Shown: positions 55,630 to 64,000 of the stretch, piece by piece
How positions within the stretch are numbered: position 1 is the stretch's first letter
How the letters are laid out: the number at the start of each line of letters is the position of its first letter
Position numbers and translations under genes: made by a program
The notes under the pieces: model-generated
The model's database searches: none
Seen by the model: the letters and a program-made list of their open reading frames with translations, nothing else
Told to the model about the DNA's origin: nothing
Origin: Streptomyces peucetius
Lineage (GTDB): Bacteria > Actinomycetota > Actinomycetes > Streptomycetales > Streptomycetaceae
Reading direction: 5' to 3'
DNA: 64,000 bases
Assembly (NCBI RefSeq): GCF_025854275.1
Contig: NZ_CP107567.1
Coordinates: forward strand, 2,604,001 to 2,668,000

Positions 55630-56988
55630 ATGGCCGTTTTCTCCAAGTCCCAGGTACCGCAGTTTTCGGTCGAGGTGTACCAGAACGAATACCTCCCGGA
55701 GGGCGGCCGCGAGGTCAACGCGATCGTCACGGTCACCTCGACCGGCGGCGGCACGACCGGCGGGGTGCCGCTGCGGGAAGCGCCGGCGCCGCACGCCACC
55801 GCGCCGGACCGGGGACCGTCCGCCGGCGTGGTGATCATGGTCGACTGCTCCGGCTCGATGGACTACCCGCCGACGAAGCTGCGCAACGCCCGGGAGGCGA
55901 CAGCCGCGGCGGTCGACACCCTGCGGGACGGGGTCGCCTTCGCCGTGGTCGCCGGCACGCACAAGGCGCTCGAGGTGTACCCGGGCGGCGGCCGGCTCGC
56001 CGTCGCGGACCCCGCCACCCGTGCCGGCGCCAAGGAAGCGCTGCGGTCGCTCACGGCCGGCGGCGGCACCGCGATCGGCACCTGGCTGCGCCTGGCCGAC
56101 CGGCTGCTGTCCTCCGCCGACCTGGCGATCCGGCACGGCATCCTGCTCACCGACGGGCGCAACGAGCACGAGTCGCCCGAGGAACTGCGGGCCGCCCTCG
56201 ACGCGTGCGCGGGCCGTTTCACCTGTGACGCGCGCGGGGTCGGCACCGACTGGGAGGTGAAAGAAGTCACAGGCATCGCCTCGGCGCTCCTCGGCACGGC
56301 CGACATCGTCGCCGATCCGGGCGGCCTCTCCGCCGACTTCACGCGGATGATGGAGAACGCGATGGGCAAGGAGGTCGCGGATGTCTCGCTGCGGCTGTGG
56401 ACACCGGTCGGTGTGGACATCGCCTTCGTCAAGCAGGTGGCGCCGACCGTCGAGGACCTGACTGGGCGGCGCACGGAGGCCGGCCCGCGCGCCGGCGACT
56501 ATCCGACCGGCTCCTGGGGCGACGAGTCCCGGGACTACCACATATGTGTGCACGTGCCGCAGGCCGGAATCGGTCAGGAGATGCTGGCGGCGAGGGTCTC
56601 GCTGATCGTCCCCGCCGCTGACGGCGGCGCTCCCGAGGTCCTGTCGCAGGGGCTCGTACGGGCGGTGTGGACGAACGACGCGGCCGCCTCGACCTCGATC
56701 AATCCGCAGGTGGCGCACTACACGGGCCAGGCGGAGCTGGCCCGGATGATCCAGCAGGGTCTCGAGGCCCGGAAGTCCGGTGATCTCGGCGGGGCGACCG
56801 CGAAACTGGGCCGCGCGGTGCAGCTGGCGGCGCGTTCCGGAAACGAGGACACTGCGAAACTGCTTTCGAAGGTGGTGGACGTCGTCGATGCGGCGACGGG
56901 TACTGTGCGACTGAAGGCGAAGGTCGCGGACGCGGACAAGATGACTCTCGAAACGCGCTCCACCAAGACCGTTCGCGTCAAGAAATAA
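55630..56988 (+). CDS. VWA-domain protein of the phospho-signalling block
   Basis: A protein of 452 residues with a von Willebrand factor A domain at about 60-240. The metal-ion-dependent adhesion site DxSxS is intact (Asp72, Ser74, Ser76 in VDCSGSMD), with the Thr of GGGTAIGTWL and Asp of LLTDGRNEH as further ligands. No signal peptide or membrane helix, so it is cytoplasmic. The N-terminal VEVYQNEYLPEGGREVNAIV and the C-terminal helical part are shared by an actinobacterial group of unknown role. VWA domains bind partner proteins in a Mg-dependent way; here it may bind the FHA or kinase partner. Confidence 0.88.
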   Translation: MAVFSKSQVPQFSVEVYQNEYLPEGGREVNAIVTVTSTGGGTTGGVPLREAPAPHATAPDRGPSAGVVIMVDCSGSMDYPPTKLRNAREATAAAVDTLRDGVAFAVVAGTHKALEVYPGGGRLAVADPATRAGAKEALRSLTAGGGTAIGTWLRLADRLLSSADLAIRHGILLTDGRNEHESPEELRAALDACAGRFTCDARGVGTDWEVKEVTGIASALLGTADIVADPGGLSADFTRMMENAMGKEVADVSLRLWTPVGVDIAFVKQVAPTVEDLTGRRTEAGPRAGDYPTGSWGDESRDYHICVHVPQAGIGQEMLAARVSLIVPAADGGAPEVLSQGLVRAVWTNDAAASTSINPQVAHYTGQAELARMIQQGLEARKSGDLGGATAKLGRAVQLAARSGNEDTAKLLSKVVDVVDAATGTVRLKAKVADADKMTLETRSTKTVRVKK

Positions 56989-57049
56989 CCACGCACGAAC
57001 ACGTAGTGAGCGGCCCTCGGGCCGGACGAGGAGAGGGGGAAGCGCCGAC

Positions 57050-58279
<1,230 letters not shown>

Positions 58280-58346
58280 CTGCCGGCCGCGGCGGCGGCC
58301 ATCCTGCTGCCGACAACCATGGATACGCGGCGCGCGGCGCGCGCGT

Positions 58347-59333
58347 TCAGCCGCCGGACGACCCGAGGGGCCAGACGTAGGGCCCCTCGGGATCGTCCAG
58401 CCATGCCCACTGGTGTTCACCGCTCACCGTGACCCCGAAGCGGTCGCGCTCGGGGCGGTGTTCCCGCTCCCACAGGGCGAGCGCCTCGCGCGGGTCGAGT
58501 GAGCCCGCGGTCAGGCTCAGAAGGAAGCGGAAGAGGTCGTTCTCGATCGCGCGCCGGGGCAGGCCCCCGGTCCTCGCCTGCTCGGGCGGAGCCGCGCCGC
58601 GCAGCGGCACGAAGTACGCCGACGTCCGCAGGAAGCGTCCCTCGGCGACGCGGCCGCCCGCGCCGTGGCCGACCCGCAGGACGATGATCCCGGTGGACAG
58701 GGGCGCGACGATCCGCGCGCCGTCGTCGCACTGGGCGGGCCACGCGGACGGCACCGACGTCAGGGTGCACGTCGCGATGACGCAGTCGAAGGGGGCGCGC
58801 TCCAGGCAGCCGCGCGCCCCGTCGCCGGTGACCACGGCGGGGTGGTGGCCGGCGGCCGCCAGGTGCACACGGGCGGACTCGGTGATGTCGGGGTCCAGAT
58901 CGACGGTGGTGACGGCCTCGTCGCCGAGCCGGTGCGCCAGCAGCGCCGCGTTGTAGCCGGTGCCCGCGCCGATCTCGAGGACACGGTCCCCGCCGGTGAC
59001 CTCGAGCGCGTCCAGCATCAGGGCCATGAGGGAGGGCTGACTGCTGGAGGAGACGAGATCGCCGTCGCGCAGCCGTGTGGCCAGCGGCTCGTCCGAGTAC
59101 GCACCGCGCAGCCAGCGGGCACGGCGCCCGGGGTCGGGGTCCTCGCACCACAGGCGCTCGTACGCGCCGGCCCGGACGGTGAAGTAGTACGGCACGAACA
59201 GATGCCGCGGCACCTCCTCGAACGCCGCCCGCCAGGCCGGATCGGTCAGCCCTCCCCCGGCCACGATCTCGCGCACCATCGACCGCCGCGCCTCGGCGGC
59301 CGGCTCGGCGAAGCGATCCACGACCTGGCCCAT
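58347..59333 (-). CDS. Protein-L-isoaspartate O-methyltransferase-like methyltransferase
   Basis: A protein of 328 residues from the ATG at 59333; an internal ATG at residue 19 is an alternative. The N-terminal part has the PCMT pattern (VPRHLFVPYYFTVRAGAYE, then SSSSQPSLMALMLDAL). SAM motif I is VLEIGAGTGYNAALLAHRL, then VTTVDLDPDITESAR and VVTGDGARGC. The C-terminal 100 residues form an extension found in Streptomyces relatives, some of which sit in peptide-maturation loci; no precursor peptide or ATP-grasp gene is visible here. Repair of isoaspartyl residues is the default role. Convergent to the FHA gene. Confidence 0.85.
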   Translation of the reverse strand: MGQVVDRFAEPAAEARRSMVREIVAGGGLTDPAWRAAFEEVPRHLFVPYYFTVRAGAYERLWCEDPDPGRRARWLRGAYSDEPLATRLRDGDLVSSSSQPSLMALMLDALEVTGGDRVLEIGAGTGYNAALLAHRLGDEAVTTVDLDPDITESARVHLAAAGHHPAVVTGDGARGCLERAPFDCVIATCTLTSVPSAWPAQCDDGARIVAPLSTGIIVLRVGHGAGGRVAEGRFLRTSAYFVPLRGAAPPEQARTGGLPRRAIENDLFRFLLSLTAGSLDPREALALWEREHRPERDRFGVTVSGEHQWAWLDDPEGPYVWPLGSSGG

Positions 59334-59440
59334 ATGTCCACTTTCCCGCCCGGTCGTCCCGGAAGCGAGCCACCGTGCCGTGCCGGACGGGGAGTCCTAG
59401 GCCCTCCGTCCTCGGCCGGTGTGTCTGAGAGCATGGGGGC

Positions 59441-59845
59441 GTGAATGAGATTCCGCGCGGGACGCTTCAGGAGCAGACCTTCTACGAGCAGGTCGGCGGC
59501 GAGGAGACCTTCCGGCGCCTCGTCCACCGCTTCTACGAGGGCGTCGCGGAGGACCCGCTGCTGCGGCCGATGTACCCGGAGGAGGACCTGGGCCCGGCCG
59601 AGGAGCGGCTCGTGCTCTTCCTGATGCAGTACTGGGGCGGTCCGCGCACCTACAGCGACCGCCGTGGGCACCCCCGGCTCCGGATGCGCCACGGTCCCTT
59701 CACCGTCGACCGTGCCGCCCACGACGCCTGGCTGCGGCACATGCGCACGGCACTGGACGAGCTGGGTCTCGCCGAGGAGCACGAGCGGCAGCTGTGGGAC
59801 TACCTCACGTATGCCGCCGCCTCGATGGTGAACACACCGGACTGA
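59441..59845 (+). CDS. glbO: Group II truncated haemoglobin
   Basis: A protein of 134 residues, starting GTG ([20 protein letters not shown]). The 2-over-2 globin is recognisable by [22 protein letters not shown] at helix B with the B10 Tyr, the [10 protein letters not shown] turn, proximal His in RMRHGPF, and the G8 Trp in DAWLRHM, all marks of the TrHbO group. It binds oxygen or nitric oxide and is linked to redox protection. Single gene, divergent from the methyltransferase. Confidence 0.93.
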   Translation: MNEIPRGTLQEQTFYEQVGGEETFRRLVHRFYEGVAEDPLLRPMYPEEDLGPAEERLVLFLMQYWGGPRTYSDRRGHPRLRMRHGPFTVDRAAHDAWLRHMRTALDELGLAEEHERQLWDYLTYAAASMVNTPD

Positions 59846-60036
59846 CAACACCCGACTGACACGCCTCAGCCCCCATCGGCGCGGCAAACGCCGCGGAATG
59901 CGGGAATCCGTCGCCGGATAACGGTCACGATCGGGTCAAGGTCGAGCCGCAAGCGGTTTCCACGAACGGGTGTGCTCTGAAAGCATCCGGGGACAGTGGG
60001 GCGTCGGGGGACGCCCGGGGTCCGGGTGGGGGACGG

Positions 60037-63000
60037 GTGACGGGGTTCGTACTACTGCGCGTCAGAGCGCACCGGCTGCTGCTCGCCGCGGCCCTTCTCG
60101 CCGTGCTCCTCACCACGTGCGTGCTCGCCTCGCTCGCCGCGTTCTCCGGTTCCGTCGGGGACGCCGCGCTGCGGCACACCCTGAACGGCCGGGACGCGGC
60201 CGCCGCCGCGCTCACGGTCACCGCCCAGGTCCCGGAGGAGCGCCGCGACGCGGCGGAGGACGCCGTCGTCCGAGGAGCCGAACGGTCCTTCGGCGGGCTG
60301 CCCGTGACGGTCCGCAGCCTCGAACGCTCAGGGCCGTACGCCCTGCCGCGCACCCTGCAGGACCCGGAGGCCCGCAAGGGCAAGCCCGACCTCACCCACT
60401 TCGCCGCTCTCGACGAGACCCGGATCGCGATGGTGTCCGGTACCCGGCCGGGCCCTGCCACCGCCGGTGCGGTGCCGGTCGCGCTGCCGGAGAGCGCCGC
60501 ACAGCAGCTGGGCCTGGAGCCCGGCGCCCGTCTCACCCTCACCGACCGGCTCTCCGACAAGCCGATCACCGTCCGTCTGACCGGCCTCTACCGGCCCGTG
60601 GACACCACCCATCCGTACTGGCAGCTCGACAGCCTCGGCGGTCGTGGCGTGCGGACGGTCGTCTTCACCACGTACGGCCCGCTCCTCGCCCACCCCTCGG
60701 TCCTCGCCTCCGGCCGGGTGGCCGCCGGCAGCTCGGCGTGGCTGGCCACCGCCGACTTCGGCACCGTCACCACCGACCGTGTCGGCGCCCTGCGCGCCTC
60801 GGCGGCCGGCGGCCCGAAGGCCCTCGGCAAGGACCCGGCCTTCGCCGGCGGCGTGACCGTGCACACCTCGCTGCCCACTGTGCTCGCCCAGAGCGAGCGG
60901 GCGCTGCTGGTCGCCCGGTCCACCCTGCTGATCGTCGCCGTGCAGCTGGTGCTGCTCGCCGCGTACGCGCTGCTGCTGGTGGCGCGGCTCCTCAGTACGG
61001 AACGGGCCGGCGAGACGGACCTGCTGCGCGCCCGCGGCGCGTCACGCCGGCGCATCGTCTCCCTCGCCGCCGTCGAGGCGCTGCTGCTCGCCCTCCCGGC
61101 GGCGCTCTGCGCGCCTCTGCTGTCGGGGCCGTTGACCCGTCTGCTCGCCGAGCACTCGACGCTCGCCAGGAGCGGTCTGCGGCTGGGTGAGGCGCCGACG
61201 GCGCAGGTGTGGCTGGTGGCCGCGGGGGTCGCGGTGTGCTGCGCGGCAGCCGTCGTGGCCCCGGCGCTGGCCGCGACGTCGGGCGCGCTGCGGCTGCGGC
61301 GCGGCCGTGGCGGCACGCTGCCCGCGTCGGTACGTGCCGGTGCCGACGTGGGGCTGCTCGCCGTCGCCGCCGTCGCCTACTGGCAGTTGGACCGGCAGAC
61401 CGGTGCCGCCGGCGGCGGGGCCATCAGCGGCGACCGCGAGGGCGACCTGGGCATCGACCCGCTGCTGGTCGCCGCGCCCGCCCTGGCGCTGCTGGCCGGC
61501 ACGGTCCTGACGCTGCGTCTGCTGCCGCCCGCCGCCCGGCTCGCCGAACGCCGCGCCGCCGGCGGCCGGGGGCTGCCCGCCGCCCTCGCGGGCTGGCAGT
61601 TCAGCCGCCGGCCGCTGCGCGGCGCCGGCCCGGTGCTGCTGCTGGTGCTCGCGGTGGCCATGGGCATGCTCGCGATCGGGCAGAGCGCCTCCTGGGACCG
61701 GTCGCAGAGCGACCAGGCCGACTTCAGGGCCGGCGCGTCGGTGCGGGTCACGGACAGCGGTGCCGGCCGGCCAGGAGACACCGGCCTGTACGCGTCCGTC
61801 CCCGGCGTACGGCAAGCCGCCCCCGCCCACCGCGCCGACCTGGGGCTCTCCGGCAACCGGACCGCGACCGTGCTCGCGCTCGACACCGCACGCGCCGACG
61901 AGCAACTCCTGCTGAGGGACGACCTCACGGACGAGCCGCCCGGCTCGCTGCTCGGCACGGACACCGCCGTGAAGAAGGCCCGCCCCGGTGTGCTGCTGCC
62001 CGACGACGCCCGCCGCCTCACCCTCGACCTGCGGATCGCCGACGAGAAGGCCCCCTCCGGGCTCGCACCGCAGGTCACCGTCATCGTCGAGGACCGCTAC
62101 GGCCTGGCGTACCGGATGTCCGCCGGGAAGGTGGCCGCCGACGGCCGCGTCCATCCGGTGACCGTCACCCTCGACGAGTCCTCCTCCACAGGACACACCG
62201 CACCCGCCGGCCCGCGGTCCCTGACCGGACTGCGTCTCGACGGCGAGATCCCGGACGGCCCCGCCGCGACGCACCGCCTGACCATCGAGCGGCTGCGCAC
62301 CACCGGCGCCGACGGGACCGCCCGTACCGTCCCGGCACCGGGTCCCCCGCGCTGGCAGGCCGGCTACACCGAGCTCAGGGCCGGTGAACCGCAGACTCCG
62401 GAGCCGCTCCGCCCCGCCGCCTCCGGCTCCCGGCCGCTGGACCTCCGTTACGGCATCGGCCCGGACCCCATGGCGGTCAACGCGTGGGGCGATTACGTCC
62501 GCTCGGACTTCAGCGTCGTCGTCACCGCAGCCCGCCCCGCCCCGCCCCGGCAGATCCCGGCCGTCGCCACGGACGAGTTCCTGCGCGCGTCGGGAGCGAA
62601 GCGCGGCGACGTCATCGATGTGACGCTGACGGGCGAGACGCTGAGGGTCGAGATCGTCGGGACCGCGCGAGCCCTGCCGACGACCGGGCCGGGTGCCACC
62701 GCCGCGGCAGTGCCCGCGGACGGCGAAGGAGCCGCAACCGACCGGCAGAACGCCGACGGCGGCGCGCTCCTCCTGGACCTGCCCACGGTCAACACCGTGA
62801 TCGCCGCCCGGGGAGGTTCGTCGCTCAGGCCCACGGAATGGTGGCTGAGCACCGACCCGGGCCGGGCCGAAGAGGTCGCGCAGGCCCTGCGCGGGCGCCC
62901 CGACGCCGACCCGGGTCAGGTCCTCGTGCGCGACGAGGCCGCGGACGAACTGCTCGGCGATCCGCTCGGCGCGGGGCCCCGCTCCGCGCTGATGGCGGTG

Positions 63001-63396
63001 GCGCTGGCCGCGGCGGCGCTCGCCGCGGTCGGCTTCGCCGTCAGCGCGGCCGCTTCGCTGCGGGAACGGTCCGCCGAACTCGCCGTACTGCGCGCCCTGG
63101 GAGCACCGCGCCGCCAGCTCGCCCGGCTGGTCGCGGCGGAGCAGAGTCTGCTGATCGCCATCGCGCTGATGGTGGGCATCGCCCTGGGCGCCGTACTGAC
63201 CCGGGCCGTGGTGCCGCTGATCGTCCTCACCGGGCAGGCCACCCGGCCCGTACCGCATGTGCTGATCGAACTGCCCGTGGACCAGGTGGGTCTGCTTCTC
63301 GCGGGTGTCGCCGCGCTGCCGCTTCTGATCGTCGCCGTCATCGCCCTGCGTCGCGCGGACCCCGCGGTGACTCTGCGCCACCGGGGGGAAAACTGA
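60037..63396 (+). CDS. ABC transporter permease, FtsX/MacB type, large form
   Basis: A protein of 1119 residues from the GTG at 60037. An N-terminal membrane helix (LLLAAALLAVLLTTCVLASL), a large outside domain, a FtsX core of three helices (STLLIVAVQLVLLAAYALLL, LLRARGASRRRIVSLAAVEALLLALPA), a second large outside domain, and a final FtsX core (LMAVALAAAALAAVGFAVSA, RERSAELAVLRALGAPRRQLARL). So two FtsX units are fused. Such permeases export lipids, peptides or antibiotics with a separate ATPase, probably encoded beyond the window. The next gene starts 1 base after the stop. Confidence 0.87.
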   Translation: MTGFVLLRVRAHRLLLAAALLAVLLTTCVLASLAAFSGSVGDAALRHTLNGRDAAAAALTVTAQVPEERRDAAEDAVVRGAERSFGGLPVTVRSLERSGPYALPRTLQDPEARKGKPDLTHFAALDETRIAMVSGTRPGPATAGAVPVALPESAAQQLGLEPGARLTLTDRLSDKPITVRLTGLYRPVDTTHPYWQLDSLGGRGVRTVVFTTYGPLLAHPSVLASGRVAAGSSAWLATADFGTVTTDRVGALRASAAGGPKALGKDPAFAGGVTVHTSLPTVLAQSERALLVARSTLLIVAVQLVLLAAYALLLVARLLSTERAGETDLLRARGASRRRIVSLAAVEALLLALPAALCAPLLSGPLTRLLAEHSTLARSGLRLGEAPTAQVWLVAAGVAVCCAAAVVAPALAATSGALRLRRGRGGTLPASVRAGADVGLLAVAAVAYWQLDRQTGAAGGGAISGDREGDLGIDPLLVAAPALALLAGTVLTLRLLPPAARLAERRAAGGRGLPAALAGWQFSRRPLRGAGPVLLLVLAVAMGMLAIGQSASWDRSQSDQADFRAGASVRVTDSGAGRPGDTGLYASVPGVRQAAPAHRADLGLSGNRTATVLALDTARADEQLLLRDDLTDEPPGSLLGTDTAVKKARPGVLLPDDARRLTLDLRIADEKAPSGLAPQVTVIVEDRYGLAYRMSAGKVAADGRVHPVTVTLDESSSTGHTAPAGPRSLTGLRLDGEIPDGPAATHRLTIERLRTTGADGTARTVPAPGPPRWQAGYTELRAGEPQTPEPLRPAASGSRPLDLRYGIGPDPMAVNAWGDYVRSDFSVVVTAARPAPPRQIPAVATDEFLRASGAKRGDVIDVTLTGETLRVEIVGTARALPTTGPGATAAAVPADGEGAATDRQNADGGALLLDLPTVNTVIAARGGSSLRPTEWWLSTDPGRAEEVAQALRGRPDADPGQVLVRDEAADELLGDPLGAGPRSALMAVALAAAALAAVGFAVSAAASLRERSAELAVLRALGAPRRQLARLVAAEQSLLIAIALMVGIALGAVLTRAVVPLIVLTGQATRPVPHVLIELPVDQVGLLLAGVAALPLLIVAVIALRRADPAVTLRHRGEN

Positions 63397-63397
63397 C

Positions 63398-64000
63398 ATG
63401 AATCCGCGCTCCAGCCGCACCGACAGGCACGCCCGCACGGTGGCCCCGTGGGTCAGGACCCGGCTGCGCACGGCGCCCGCGGCCGCCGTCGCGTTCGGTG
63501 TGCTCGTCCTGCTCACCGCCTTCCTCGCGGCCGGGTTCCCCCGCGCCGTCGACGCGTACGAGAACCACGGCCTGCGATACGACCTGACCGACGCCTCGCC
63601 GTCCCGCAGCGTGCTGGAGGTGACCACACCGCAGCCACCGCTCCAAATGCCGGAGCCCGCGCGGGAAAAGTCGCTTCGCCCCAAGCGCCTCGCCAACGTC
63701 CACCGAGTCGTCACCGGACTGCTGCCGGAGCCGCTGCGCGTGGACGCCGCGCAGTCCGCGTACGGCGTGGAGACCGCCAAGCCCCTGGAAGGGCTGGACC
63801 CCTGGCTGCCGCGCCCACAGGGCGCCTCGCCGGAGTTCTCACTCGTGGCGCAGAGCGACCTGGCGACCCACTCCGCCGTGCGGGAGGGCCGGCTGCCGAA
63901 GACGGACGGCCGTGTCACCTCCGCCACCAAGGAACTGGAGGCCGCGGTCACCGCGGAGACCGCGAAGACTCTGGGCATCAAGAGAGGCTCCGTACTGCGT
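63398..64000 (+). CDS. FtsX-type permease, N-terminal part, cut by window end
   Basis: An open frame from the ATG at 63398 to the window end, 201 codons without a stop. It begins MNPRSSRTDRHARTVAPW, then a membrane helix (APAAAVAFGVLVLLTAFLAA) and an outside domain (FPRAVDAYENHGLRYDL). The start resembles that of the preceding permease in layout: one helix, then a long outside domain. It probably is the partner permease in the same operon. Confidence 0.8.
   Translation, partial: MNPRSSRTDRHARTVAPWVRTRLRTAPAAAVAFGVLVLLTAFLAAGFPRAVDAYENHGLRYDLTDASPSRSVLEVTTPQPPLQMPEPAREKSLRPKRLANVHRVVTGLLPEPLRVDAAQSAYGVETAKPLEGLDPWLPRPQGASPEFSLVAQSDLATHSAVREGRLPKTDGRVTSATKELEAAVTAETAKTLGIKRGSVLR

Overview
The window is high-GC, densely coded actinobacterial DNA, almost certainly a Streptomyces chromosome. 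The signs are strong codon-position GC bias, frequent GTG starts with AGGAG-type ribosome sites, a conservon (cvnABCD), a PknG/GlnH/GlnX signalling locus, a mycothiol-type DsbA protein, a Nur-box-controlled Fe superoxide dismutase and no operons of enteric type. The gene order sodF - DsbA - pepN - subtilase - asd - second pepN resembles, from memory, the sodF region of S. coelicolor. No tRNA, rRNA, transposase, prophage or CRISPR array was seen.

Layout. 1-6.3 kb: end of a membrane acyltransferase, an HD-domain protein, a SpoIIE-type phosphatase, an Eis-like acetyltransferase, a Nei2-type glycosylase overlapping rpiB, and bioY. 6.7-14.3 kb: amino-acid permease, sodF with a Nur operator on its -10 box, a mycothiol-type DsbA protein, pepN, a winged-helix/nuclease-like orphan and a Nudix hydrolase. 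14.5-23.2 kb: secreted subtilase, a scar where an MBL hydrolase and an AraC regulator have both lost their 5' ends, asd, and a second pepN. 23.9-29.7 kb: conservon cvnABCD followed by a class I terpene synthase, recognisable as a selina-4(15),7(11)-diene synthase, and its P450. 29.7-38.5 kb: LysR/EamA pair, malQ with small neighbours, a secreted GH84 hexosaminidase and an HNH nuclease. 38.8-47.1 kb: MscS channel, then a ROK-regulated ABC sugar importer with a GH4 6-phospho-glycosidase and a sugar kinase. 47.4-58.3 kb: a seven-gene phospho-signalling cassette. 58.3-64 kb: isoaspartyl methyltransferase-like protein, truncated haemoglobin, and two FtsX-type permeases, the second cut by the window end.

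How genes work together. The most interesting block is 47.4-58.3 kb. A GlnX-like membrane protein and a GlnH-like glutamate/aspartate-binding protein sit upstream of a PknG-like soluble Ser/Thr kinase, as in mycobacteria. Here the locus also carries a PP2C phosphatase, a VWA protein, an FHA reader and an unknown helical protein. Kinase, phosphatase and FHA protein each carry two cysteine-rich zinc-ribbon-like modules. This looks like a complete sense-write-erase-read circuit. The second notable block couples a G-protein conservon to a two-gene sesquiterpene pathway with its own promoter and palindromic operator candidates.

Three copies and one half-copy of a GC-rich palindromic intergenic element (CCCGCCCCTTCCCG ends) are scattered through the window. 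Functions were read from sequence motifs and remembered families; no database search was run.
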